Shown in pieces: positions 1 through 8,275 of a stretch of DNA of 64,000 nt. The stretch is from Polyangiaceae bacterium (GTDB lineage Bacteria; Myxococcota_A; Polyangia; Polyangiales; Polyangiaceae), in NCBI GenBank assembly GCA_025937835.1, contig JAICQO010000001.1, positions 62,001 to 126,000 of the forward strand. The letters are read 5' to 3'. Positions within the stretch are counted from its first letter, which is position 1; every line of letters begins with the position of its first letter. A program made the translations under genes and the position numbers. Below the pieces are notes generated by a model. That model saw nothing but the letters and a program-made list of their open reading frames with translations, did not search any database and was not told where the DNA came from.

Positions 1-715
1 GATCGATGCGGTCGATCGCGCGGGCGGAGGCGCTGCGGTCGTATTCGAAGAGATAAGTGGGCGTGTGGTTGTAGACCTTGCGCTTGCGATACCCGAGCGG
101 CCGCAGCTCCGCTTCGACGGCCGCGAGTTGCTCGGCGGTCGCAGCTTCGGCGAGCACTCGCGGCTGGCACCGCGAAATGGTCGCCTTCGCGCCGCGCAAC
201 ACCATGGGCTCCATGCCCTCGACGTCGATCTTGATCAGATCCACGTGACGCTCACCGACGATGTCGTCGAGCCGCCGGATCACGACCTGCCCCTCGGCCT
301 CCACCTGGACTCGTGCACAACCGAGGTTCGAAGGAGAGTCGTTCACGACCGCGCCGCGCGCCTGGGTATCGCCCAGCGCTATGTCGTGGACCTCGGCGCG
401 ATCTCCCAGATCGTTGAGCGCGATGTTGTCGCGTAGCAGCGCGAGGGCCACCGGGTTCGGCTCGAAAGCGATGGTCCTGGCACCGATGATCTTCGCAAAA
501 AATACGGTGTGATTGCCGATGTTGGCGCCCACATCGACGATGCAGGCCCGCTCGGGTAGGCGCGAGCACACGTCCTCGAGCATGGGGAGCTCGTAGAAGC
601 CGCCGTTTTCGCGGATTTGCCGCGGAATGTGATCCCGGGCATCGGGCAAATGCATCCGTATCGAGTGACCGTGGCTGTTGAACTGGAACACGTCCTGTTG
701 CGATATACGGTTCAT
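1..715 (-). CDS. FkbM-family methyltransferase, 3' end beyond window
   Basis: SAM-dependent methyltransferase of the FkbM type, which usually O-methylates sugars or related groups on glycans. The reading frame is open from the ATG at 715 to the window edge (238 codons), so the C-terminus is missing. After about 45 residues comes the SAM-binding motif I (IVDVGANIGNHTVFF), then an acidic motif (FEPNPVALALLRDNI), the RLDDI segment and the IDVEGMEPMVLRGA segment typical of FkbM proteins. It starts 13 bp downstream of the GT2 gene stop and so is probably the last or next gene of the same operon. The family call is firm; the substrate is unknown. Confidence 0.85.
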   Translation of the reverse strand, partial: MNRISQQDVFQFNSHGHSIRMHLPDARDHIPRQIRENGGFYELPMLEDVCSRLPERACIVDVGANIGNHTVFFAKIIGARTIAFEPNPVALALLRDNIALNDLGDRAEVHDIALGDTQARGAVVNDSPSNLGCARVQVEAEGQVVIRRLDDIVGERHVDLIKIDVEGMEPMVLRGAKATISRCQPRVLAEAATAEQLAAVEAELRPLGYRKRKVYNHTPTYLFEYDRSASARAIDRID

Positions 716-728
716 CTGATGCACCCGA

Positions 729-2279
729 TCATTCCGACATGACACACAGCGCGACGCCGCCGAATGCGTGGTCGTGATAGTGGAGATCGTCCGCCACTCG
801 CCTCCAGACGGCCAGAGTATCCCGGCGAAGCGCGTCGTGGTCGGGGGCCCACAGGCAGAGCCGGGCTCCGGCGGCGAGCCTCGAGGCGACGGCTGGCAGC
901 GCAAGCGTGGCGTGCGCCGGTTGTTCGCCCGCTTCGGCGGCCGAGACGAACACGACGTCGAAATTGCCGAGGTCTCCGGAAAGCGACCCGAGATTGGGGA
1001 AGCGGCCCTCGATCCCCTCGAACGCCGCGTCCACGTGGGGCGCGAACACGACGTTGGGCTCGAGCCCGGATGCGTACAGCCTGGCGTACAAAGCCTCGGC
1101 ACGCGGCCTATCGCCGGCCGCCGAGACCGTGCGCCCGCCGAGCGACTGCACCATCGCAAGCACCGGCGCAGCCATCGGTCCCGCTCCGATTTCGAGCAGG
1201 TTGGGGGCCTTGCTGCCTCCGCTCAACCACCGGAAAAGCTGCCACGCGCGCTCCACGCCGAGCTCTTCCGCCTGATGCCCGTCGAGCATCAGATCGAGCA
1301 AGCGTGGGCACCGCTCCGCGAGCTGGTTGGCCGCCGCCATGACCCAACCCTGAGCGCCGGAGCTGAGCTTGCCACTCTCGGCGATGTGCTTGGGCAAGGC
1401 CGCAGTGACTTGCTCGATGCTGGCGCTGACGAGCTGCGCTTGCCGCAGCATGCGCTCGCGTAGCTGCGCGTAGGCCTGATCACCACTCGGATGCTCTCCG
1501 AAGACGAAACGCTTACACGGCAACGGAGGTTTTGCGAGCACCTGCGCTGCGTTCGCTTGCTGCAGCCGCGAGCTCAGACCGTGAGCTTGCGGGTCCATGT
1601 TGTGCTGCGAGTTGAGATTGCTGGCGGTGTACCGATAAGCCTTGATCGGCAGATAGCAATAGCGGCGCGTCTGGTCCAGCACGGGGAACGCGAGCGCCAG
1701 ATCGCACGCCGCGGCGAACCACTGCCCTCGCGCGTCCTGGAAGTAACTCTCGGGAACGTTCTCGAGAAGCTCCGCTCGAAAGCTGAAAAAGTGGCTGGTG
1801 ATCCAGCCCTGACCGCGAGGTGACGCCAGTGGATCGAGGGGACCGTTCTGGCCCACTCCGCCGCCGTCCGTGACGAAATTGGTCCAGACCACATCGAACC
1901 CCGACACGTAGGCGTTCGCCATCTGCGAGAGCACGGTCACGTCGATCAGCTGATCGTCGGCGTCCAGCACGCCGACGAAGTCGCCCTCGGAGAGCGCGGC
2001 GCGCAGGTGTACGTGCGCGTTGCGGGCTTTTCCGAACTGCGACTCGTTTCGGACGTAGGTGTGGCGTCCCTCGAAGAGCTCGTTCAGCATCCGTGCGGCG
2101 ATCTCGGCGGTCGCGTCGTCGGACGCGTCGTCGATGAACAGCACGTGAACCGCGTCGTGCGTCTGGCGCGCCACGCTTGCGATCGCGTCTGCAACGTACA
2201 TCTCACAGTTGCGACCGGTCATGAAGATCAGTGCGCGGCTAGGCTTCAATTCTGGGTTCCTCACGAGGGTGGTGGTCAT
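729..2279 (-). CDS. Glycosyltransferase family 2 fused to a methyltransferase-like domain
   Basis: 516 residues. The N-terminal 250 residues are a GT-A fold transferase of family GT2: FIDDAS near residue 50 binds the nucleotide and the DADD motif at 106-109 is the metal-binding DxD. Around residue 358 the sequence LLEIGAGP looks like motif I of a Rossmann-fold methyltransferase, and the tail ends in a plausible methyltransferase beta-hairpin. The second half is less certain and may be degenerate. It lies between the FkbM gene (13 bp downstream) and the TPR-OGT gene (29 bp upstream), suggesting stepwise building and methylation of a glycan. Sugar donor and acceptor cannot be told. Confidence 0.8.
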   Translation of the reverse strand: MTTTLVRNPELKPSRALIFMTGRNCEMYVADAIASVARQTHDAVHVLFIDDASDDATAEIAARMLNELFEGRHTYVRNESQFGKARNAHVHLRAALSEGDFVGVLDADDQLIDVTVLSQMANAYVSGFDVVWTNFVTDGGGVGQNGPLDPLASPRGQGWITSHFFSFRAELLENVPESYFQDARGQWFAAACDLALAFPVLDQTRRYCYLPIKAYRYTASNLNSQHNMDPQAHGLSSRLQQANAAQVLAKPPLPCKRFVFGEHPSGDQAYAQLRERMLRQAQLVSASIEQVTAALPKHIAESGKLSSGAQGWVMAAANQLAERCPRLLDLMLDGHQAEELGVERAWQLFRWLSGGSKAPNLLEIGAGPMAAPVLAMVQSLGGRTVSAAGDRPRAEALYARLYASGLEPNVVFAPHVDAAFEGIEGRFPNLGSLSGDLGNFDVVFVSAAEAGEQPAHATLALPAVASRLAAGARLCLWAPDHDALRRDTLAVWRRVADDLHYHDHAFGGVALCVMSE

Positions 2280-2308
2280 TTTGGTGCGCGAGCCCTTTCA
2301 GCTCTAGC

Positions 2309-4459
2309 TCAGACGGCGCCGCTCACGTCGATGGCGACCGGAGCCAGGCCGGCCGCCCTTCGGCGCCACATCACGCGATAGAGCGCCTCCAGGTTCTTCG
2401 TGTACTTCGCGCTGTCGAACAGCGGCGAGCTCCGCCTGCCCTCGCTGACGCGGGCCTTCATGGCCGCGAGGGCGCTCGGGTTCTGTGCGAGCTCCTTGGC
2501 GATGCGCACGTAGTCTTCTTCGTCTCTCGCGACGAGCTCCGGGAGCCCGAGGTTCGTCACGATGCTGGCGGCCACCCGCGACACGAACGGCTCCCCCGGC
2601 AGCGTGACGACCGGAACGCCCGCCCAGAGCGCGTCGCTCGCGGTGGTGTGCGCGTTCACCGGTAGGGTGTCGAGAAAGATGTCTGCATTCTGCAGGCGGC
2701 CGAGGTGCTCGGTCTGCCGACACGCCCGCGCGAAGATCAGCTGGTTCGCGACGCCGCGGCGCTCGGCTTCGGCCTTGAGGTGCGCGCTGGTAACGTCCGA
2801 GCCGTGGAGCAGCCACAGCACGCTGCCCTCGACCTCCCGGAGCAGCCGACACCACAGGTCGAAACTGCGAGGCGTGATCTTGTAGGGCTGGTTGAAGCTC
2901 GCGAACACGACGCCGCGCTCGGGCAGGCCACAGGCCGCCCGCGTCGGACGCTCGCCGATCGGGCGTGTGTCGTCGGTCGGCTGATAGCAGTCCGGCAGGT
3001 ACGCGATCTTTTCAGTGTAATAGTGAGCCCGGTCCGGCGGCGCCACGATGCGATCGGAGACCAGGTAGTCGACGAACGGCGCGCCGATCGTTCCAGGGTA
3101 ACCGACGTGATGGATCTGCACTGGCGCTGGACGGTAGGCGAGGATGCCGAGCCGCCCATCGCGCGTGTAAGCCTTCAGGTCGACGAGCACGTCGATCTTG
3201 TCGGCGCGGATCCGATCCGCCACCTGCTGATCGGAGAGCCCTCGAACGTCCCTCAGCGACTCGAAGCAGGCCGCGATGCGCTGGCGCACGGGATCGTTGC
3301 CGTGGTTGTCCCAGGTATAGGCGTGGAGCCGGAAATTCTCGCGGTCGTGGAGCTCGAACAGGCGCGCCATCAGGTAGCCCGTAGCGTGCTCGTGGAAATC
3401 CGCGGAGAGGTAGCCGATGCGCAGCGGGCGCTCTGCCTCGCTGGCCGCGACGACGTGCGGCGCAGGAGCAGGCGGATTCATGTCCCTCAGTAGATGCGCC
3501 GCGGCACGTTCGGCGGCGGTCTTCAGATCGAGCGCCGTGGCGCCCGGCACCGATAAGAACGCGAACGGCGCGACGTGATCGCGCGTCGCGCGCAGCTGCT
3601 CCAGGACCACCTGCGCCCGCTGCTCGAGCTCGGACCAGTCCGCGGCGTGCAAGAGCTGGTGGACGATATCGGCCTCGAGCTCGACGCGGTTCGTCTCGAC
3701 CTCGGCGGCGCGCTTGAAGTAGCGTACGGCCGCTGGATTCATGCCGAGCCGCAGGCACAGCATGCCGATGTTGCGGTTCACCCGACCGTCGTTCGGCCAA
3801 ACCAGCAGAAGCGAATGGTATACCTCGAGCGCCTCCTTCAAGCGATCGAGGCGCTGGAGTACGGTCGCGAGCAGCAGGTACGCTTCCCAGTTGTCGGGCT
3901 TGAGCTTGATCGCGGCGGTCGTCCATTCGAGCGCGGGCGTCGGATCGAATGACCGTTGGTACAGGCTCGCGAGGCGGAGAGCGATGGTCCCGTCACCGGG
4001 GTCGGTGGCGTGCGCCTTCTCGAGCACTTCGATCTCGCGGGCGGGATCGCCCCACTTGCGGTGTTGATCCGCGAGCCCGAGCAACTGCGGGGCGCGGCTC
4101 TCTAGGCCGAGCGAGCGCTGGAAGGCGCGGTCGGCTGCGGCCTCGTCGCCAAGCTTGCGCTCGACCTCGCCGAGCTGTTGAAACAAAGAGGCGTCGTCGG
4201 TGATGCGTTCGGACGCAAAACGCAGGTGGGTGCGCGCCTTCTCCCGGTTGCCGAGCTCACTCTGCAAGAGCCCAGCGACCCAGTGCATCGACGCGTTCTC
4301 CGGCTCGCGCTCGAGGAAGGGCTTGAGCTCGGCCCAGGCCTGCTTCCATTTGGATTCGTCGATCAAGGTCTGGATGCGACGGATCACGGCGTGGCGACCG
4401 TCGTTCTCGCGCGCGGTCGGTTTGCCTTGGGAACGGCTCAACTTGCGGGCAGTCGGCAT
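2309..4459 (-). CDS. TPR-containing O-GlcNAc-transferase family protein (GT41)
   Basis: Large cytoplasmic glycosyltransferase of the SPINDLY/OGT type, which transfers a sugar from a UDP donor to Ser/Thr (or Asn) of proteins. About 300 residues of tetratricopeptide repeats are followed by the GT41 catalytic region: RIGYLSADFHEHATGYL with the conserved His, HHVGYPGTIGAPF, FASFNQPYKITPRSFDLW and DTLPVNAHTTASDALWAGVPVVTLPG. I chose the ATG at 4459 (716 residues) because AGGA lies 5 bp before it. A GTG at 4597 in the same frame would add 46 low-complexity residues and has no ribosome-binding site. It sits in a glycosylation cluster with GT2 and FkbM genes, so a secreted or surface protein acceptor is likely (inference). 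Confidence 0.9.
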   Translation of the reverse strand: MPTARKLSRSQGKPTARENDGRHAVIRRIQTLIDESKWKQAWAELKPFLEREPENASMHWVAGLLQSELGNREKARTHLRFASERITDDASLFQQLGEVERKLGDEAAADRAFQRSLGLESRAPQLLGLADQHRKWGDPAREIEVLEKAHATDPGDGTIALRLASLYQRSFDPTPALEWTTAAIKLKPDNWEAYLLLATVLQRLDRLKEALEVYHSLLLVWPNDGRVNRNIGMLCLRLGMNPAAVRYFKRAAEVETNRVELEADIVHQLLHAADWSELEQRAQVVLEQLRATRDHVAPFAFLSVPGATALDLKTAAERAAAHLLRDMNPPAPAPHVVAASEAERPLRIGYLSADFHEHATGYLMARLFELHDRENFRLHAYTWDNHGNDPVRQRIAACFESLRDVRGLSDQQVADRIRADKIDVLVDLKAYTRDGRLGILAYRPAPVQIHHVGYPGTIGAPFVDYLVSDRIVAPPDRAHYYTEKIAYLPDCYQPTDDTRPIGERPTRAACGLPERGVVFASFNQPYKITPRSFDLWCRLLREVEGSVLWLLHGSDVTSAHLKAEAERRGVANQLIFARACRQTEHLGRLQNADIFLDTLPVNAHTTASDALWAGVPVVTLPGEPFVSRVAASIVTNLGLPELVARDEEDYVRIAKELAQNPSALAAMKARVSEGRRSSPLFDSAKYTKNLEALYRVMWRRRAAGLAPVAIDVSGAV

Positions 4460-4644
4460 GCTGGTCCTGTCGGTAACCCCGGCCGCGGCTGGCGCTTGAG
4501 TCGCGGCATCTTTCGTAGGTCCGCCCGACTCCGAGGTCACTCGTCCCCTGAGTACGGCGGAACTGCCCGGCGTCTTAAGACGAGACCGGCGAGGCACCGT
4601 TCAATGCTGCGAGCGCCCCGGCCCCCTGCCGGGGATTCGCCCCC

Positions 4645-6066
4645 TCAACCGAGCGCGTTTTCGCCGCGCGCCTGCCGGTAGATCTGCAGATAACGGCGGG
4701 CCGCGCGGTCCCACCCCACGTCTTTACGCAGCAGCCGGCGCCGGAGCGCCGAAAACTGCGGGTGACCGTAGGCGGACAGCGCACGCTCGACCACTCCGAC
4801 CAGCGCGCCCTCCGCGATCTCCGTGAAGCAGAGGCCGGTCCCGGTTTCGAGCTCCGAGTCGATGTCGACGACCACGTCGGTGACGCCGCCGCTGGCGTGC
4901 GCGATCGGGACGGCGCCGTAGCGCTGCGCGCAGAGCTCTTCGTACGCGCACGGCACGCCGCGGCGCACGGTCAGCACGAAATCAGCGGCGGCCATCAGCC
5001 GGCGGAGCTCGGGTTCGTCACTGCGCTCGACGACGCCGAAGTCGCCCGCGTGCTCGCTGCGCATGGCCGAGAGCGCGGCGCGGATCGCGTCGCTCTGGGA
5101 GCCGGCGCCGGCCGCAACCACCGACAGATCCTGATCGAGCATGCGCTTGATCGACGAAAGGACGAGCTTCGAGTCCGAGCCGTCCTTGTTGAGCAACACC
5201 ACGAGCAGCGGCCGCTCGACGTCGAGCTCGAGCTCGAGCGCGCGCAACAGCGCGCTCTTCGAGCGGGCCTTGTTGCTCGGATCCTCGGCGTCGTAGCGGG
5301 CCTCGAGCGCCGAGTCGGTGGCGGGGTTGTAGACGGCGTAGTCGAGGCCGTCGAGCACGCCGGCGAGCGGCGTCGGGCGCGCGCGCAAGAGCGGCCCGAG
5401 CTCCCCAGCCTCGAGCTCGTGGGCGTAGCCGGCGGAGACGGTGGTGGCGACGCCGGCGGCGGCGAGGCCGAGCCGGAGCGGCGAGAGCCGGCCGTTCGAG
5501 AGCGCGCGCTCGTCGTACGCGGCCTGACCGAGCAGGCCGAGCGTCTTCGGATCGAAGCTCGGTTCGGGGCGCGCGTCGTGGACGGTGAACACGCACGGCG
5601 GAGCGCCTTCCTCGTGCGGCAGAGCCGCCAGGGGCGCCGCGGGCCAGTCGTGGAGGTGGATCACGTCGGGGGCCTTGCCGATCGCGCGGCGCTCGCGCAC
5701 CAGCGCCTCGACCGCACGACACAGGAGCGCCGAGCGCGCCCCATCGGACTCCGCCTCGCGGCTGCCCGGCGCGCCGAAGATCGGCCGCGGCTCGGCGAAG
5801 GCGGGAGAGTCGAACAGCACCATCGACACGCCCGAGGCAAGCTGCCCGTCCAGCACCGTCACCTCGAGGGACGGCTCGATCACCAGCGGGCTGAGCCTTC
5901 GCGCCAGGAGCAGCCCCGACGACTCGTGGCTCGGATACCTGGGCAGAGCGACGCTCACCGTGTGCCCGAGCTGACGCAGCGCCTTGGACAGCGCCGCAAC
6001 CGAATCACCAGCCACGGTGGCGCGAGCCTGCGGGCCGAGCTCCGCGGTGACCATCAGAATATCCAT
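4645..6066 (-). CDS. Glycogen/starch-synthase-like glycosyltransferase (GT5), divergent
   Basis: 473 residues, normal for bacterial glycogen synthase. GT5 hallmarks: IHLHDW, TTVSAGYAHEL, GVLDGLDYAVYNPATD and the C-terminal YEELCAQRYGAVPIAHASGGVTDVV. However, the N-terminal KxGGL motif that contacts ADP-glucose is replaced (ATVAGDSVA near residue 18). The RLxxQKG phosphate-binding motif of the second lobe is replaced by LLNKDGSD. It may use another donor or be catalytically weak. It is the first gene of the minus-strand glycosylation cluster, 185 bp ahead of the OGT. Calling it glgA would go beyond the evidence. Confidence 0.75.
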   Translation of the reverse strand: MDILMVTAELGPQARATVAGDSVAALSKALRQLGHTVSVALPRYPSHESSGLLLARRLSPLVIEPSLEVTVLDGQLASGVSMVLFDSPAFAEPRPIFGAPGSREAESDGARSALLCRAVEALVRERRAIGKAPDVIHLHDWPAAPLAALPHEEGAPPCVFTVHDARPEPSFDPKTLGLLGQAAYDERALSNGRLSPLRLGLAAAGVATTVSAGYAHELEAGELGPLLRARPTPLAGVLDGLDYAVYNPATDSALEARYDAEDPSNKARSKSALLRALELELDVERPLLVVLLNKDGSDSKLVLSSIKRMLDQDLSVVAAGAGSQSDAIRAALSAMRSEHAGDFGVVERSDEPELRRLMAAADFVLTVRRGVPCAYEELCAQRYGAVPIAHASGGVTDVVVDIDSELETGTGLCFTEIAEGALVGVVERALSAYGHPQFSALRRRLLRKDVGWDRAARRYLQIYRQARGENALG

Positions 6067-6255
6067 GTCGGGCCCGGGTCTAGCTCAGGGGGGTGTGGGT
6101 GTCATCCATGGGATGCGGGCGGGCTTCAGAGCCCCCAAACCCCGGCGGCAATGCCCGACACCCCGTGATATACGCCGCGCCACCGCTTCGGGCGTCTCGC
6201 TTCGGCTTCGGCTCCGGCCTGACACCTGATACCTGATACCCGAGACCCGACACCC
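6067..6255. promoter_or_regulatory. Divergent intergenic region with GATACC-type tandem repeats
   Basis: Non-coding gap between the divergent GT5 gene and argB, so it should carry promoters for both. The last 35 bases before argB (6221-6255) are built from short repeated words (TGACACC, TGATACC, TGATACC, CGAGACC, CGACACC). No convincing Shine-Dalgarno sequence precedes the argB ATG. Several GATAC words could act as a -10 element. Confidence 0.4.
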
Positions 6256-7149
6256 ATGGACGACCTGATCCGCAAAGCGGCCGTACTCGAAGAAGCTCTG
6301 CCCTACATCCGGCGCTTTCACGGGCGCACGGTCGTCATCAAGTACGGCGGCCACGCCATGGGCGAGGGCGAGATGGCGCAGAGCTTCGCCAAGAACGTGT
6401 GCTTGCTGCGCTTCGTCGGGATAAACGTGGTGGTGGTTCACGGCGGCGGCCCGCAGATCAACAAGATGCTCGAGCGCGTCGGGATCAAGAGCGTCTTCAG
6501 CGGCGGGCTCCGCGTCACCGACGACGCCACCATGGACGTGGTCGAAATGGTGCTCGGCGGCGGTGTCAACCAGGAGCTCGTCGGGCACATCTGCCAGCAC
6601 GGCGGCCGCGCCGTCGGCCTGTCCGGCAAGGACGATCGCTTCATGCGCGGGCGCCGCCACGACAAGGTCGCGGCCCGCGACGAACAAGGCAAATCGATCC
6701 TCGTCGATCTCGGCCGCGTGGGCGAGGTGGTGCACGTCGATGCCACGCTGCTCCGGCAGCTGATCGCGAGCGGCTTCATCCCGGTGATCGCGCCGATCGC
6801 CACCGACGACGACGGCAAGGCCCTGAACGTCAACGCCGACATCGCCGCCGGACACATCGCCGCCGCCCTGCAAGCCGCCAAGTTCGTGCTGATGACGGAC
6901 GTGGAAGGCGTGAAGGGCAAGGACGGCCAGCTGATCCGCTCGCTCGACGCACAGGACGTCGAACGGCTGATCTCGGAGCAGGTGATCACGGGCGGCATGA
7001 TCCCGAAGGTCCAGTGCGCGCTCGAGGCCGTGAACCTGGGCGTCGACAAGGTGCACATCATCGACGGCCGCCAGCGCCACGCGCTCTTGCTCGAGATCTT
7101 CACCGATCAGGGCGTCGGCACCGAAATTCGCCGCTCGGGCGCGCGTTAG
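6256..7149 (+). CDS. argB: Acetylglutamate kinase
   Basis: Phosphorylates N-acetyl-L-glutamate in the second step of arginine synthesis, in the cytoplasm. 297 residues, the normal length of the amino-acid-kinase family enzyme. It shows VVIKYGGHAMG (ATP/phosphate site), VVHGGGPQIN (acetylglutamate/phosphate loop), the LSGKDDR segment, NVNADIAAGHIAAAL, and MTDVEGV followed by GGMIPKVQCALEAV. It opens a plus-strand run with the pseudouridine synthase gene 30 bp downstream. No other arginine gene is in the window. Confidence 0.97.
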   Translation: MDDLIRKAAVLEEALPYIRRFHGRTVVIKYGGHAMGEGEMAQSFAKNVCLLRFVGINVVVVHGGGPQINKMLERVGIKSVFSGGLRVTDDATMDVVEMVLGGGVNQELVGHICQHGGRAVGLSGKDDRFMRGRRHDKVAARDEQGKSILVDLGRVGEVVHVDATLLRQLIASGFIPVIAPIATDDDGKALNVNADIAAGHIAAALQAAKFVLMTDVEGVKGKDGQLIRSLDAQDVERLISEQVITGGMIPKVQCALEAVNLGVDKVHIIDGRQRHALLLEIFTDQGVGTEIRRSGAR

Positions 7150-7179
7150 CCGCGCGAGCCGCCGCGCTCGCTCGTCGCC

Positions 7180-8244
7180 ATGGCCATCAGCAAGCCGCCC
7201 CCGCCCCGCGAGCTCAAACGGCCGGACGGCGTGCCAGAGGACGCGATTTTGCGCCTGATCCCGGTGCCGGCCGAGTCCGCGGGCATGCGGCTCGACGTGT
7301 TTCTGCGCGCCAAGCTCAAGCGCACGAGCCGCACGCGCGCTCAACACATCGTGCGCCAGAGCGCTTACAACGCCGAGGGCAAGCGCTTGTTCCCGAACGA
7401 CCGCGTGCGCGAGGGCCAGGTCGTGGCGCTGTGGCGTGACCCGTTCGAGGGCGACGAGCCCATGCCGCCGATGGCCGTCGTCTACGAAGATCCCCACCTG
7501 CTCGTGATCGACAAGCCGCCGCTGGTCGCGGTGCACCCGACCGCCCGCTACCACCACCACACGGTGATCAAACGGCTGCAAGCCGAGCGTCCCGACGAAT
7601 ACGTGGCGCTGATCCACCGCATCGACCGCGAGACGAGCGGGCTCTTGCTGCTCGCGCGCTCCCTCGAGTCCGAGCGGGCCTTCAAGCTCGGCTTGGAGCG
7701 CCGCACCGAAGCCGTGGCGAGCGCCGAAGGCTCGGAAGGCCCCGACGACGACGGCCTCGCGTTCGAAAAGGAGTACCTCGCGATCGTGCGCGGCGTCCCG
7801 CAGGAGGGCGCCATCACGCTCCCGCTCGAGCTCGATCCCGAAAACTCATTGCGCGTGAAAATGCGCGTGGCCGAGCCCGGCTCCGGGCTCCACGCACGAA
7901 CGGGCGTGCGTGTGCTCGAGACTCGCGGCGACTACTCGCTCGTCGCCTGCGCGCTCCACACCGGCCGCCAGCATCAGATCCGGCTCCACCTCGCCGCCGT
8001 CGGCTGCCCGCTGGTCGGCGACAAGCTGTACGGCGCCGACGAACGCATGCTCGCGCGCGCGGCGGACGGCGAGCTCCGGCCGGAGGATCTGCTGCTGCTC
8101 GAGCTCTCGCGGCACGCGCTGCACGCGCACCGCTACCGGCTGCGCCACGCCGTGACCGGGGAAATGCTCGAGCTCGTCTCGCCCCTACCCCGGGATCTCG
8201 CGGAATTTTGGGCAGGATGCGCCGAACGCCGAGCTACCCGTTGA
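7180..8244 (+). CDS. RluA-family RNA pseudouridine synthase
   Basis: 354 residues. Isomerises uridines in rRNA or tRNA to pseudouridine. An N-terminal S4-like region (about residues 25-85, RLDVFLRAKLKRTSRTRAQHI) is followed by the catalytic domain, with HRIDRETSGLLLLAR holding the catalytic Asp, and by GRQHQIRLHLAAVGCPLVGDKLYG. The central insertion around residues 165-190 is acidic and variable. The target position cannot be told. The ATG at 7180 follows argB by 30 bp; its 3' end overlaps the -35-like TTGACG in front of purH. Confidence 0.93.
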   Translation: MAISKPPPPRELKRPDGVPEDAILRLIPVPAESAGMRLDVFLRAKLKRTSRTRAQHIVRQSAYNAEGKRLFPNDRVREGQVVALWRDPFEGDEPMPPMAVVYEDPHLLVIDKPPLVAVHPTARYHHHTVIKRLQAERPDEYVALIHRIDRETSGLLLLARSLESERAFKLGLERRTEAVASAEGSEGPDDDGLAFEKEYLAIVRGVPQEGAITLPLELDPENSLRVKMRVAEPGSGLHARTGVRVLETRGDYSLVACALHTGRQHQIRLHLAAVGCPLVGDKLYGADERMLARAADGELRPEDLLLLELSRHALHAHRYRLRHAVTGEMLELVSPLPRDLAEFWAGCAERRATR

Positions 8245-8267
8245 CGGCGGGTAAGCCTTTCGATACC
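8241..8267 (+). promoter_or_regulatory. Candidate purH promoter placing +1 at or near the start codon
   Basis: TTGACG (8241-8246) and GATACC (8262-8267), spacer 15 bp. The GATACC ends 8 bp before the purH ATG at 8276 and no Shine-Dalgarno sequence is visible in CCCGCGCAC. The spacing is one to two bases short of ideal. Confidence 0.35.
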
Positions 8268-8275
8268 CCGCGCAC

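Noticed and set aside
764-1463. Long plus-strand open frames opposite the GT2 gene
   Set aside because: They are Arg-rich antisense shadows in GC-rich DNA, and the minus-strand frame has clear GT2 motifs.
6085-7617. 510-codon minus-strand open frame across argB
   Set aside because: His/Val/Asp-rich composition is typical of an antisense shadow; argB on the plus strand is unmistakable.
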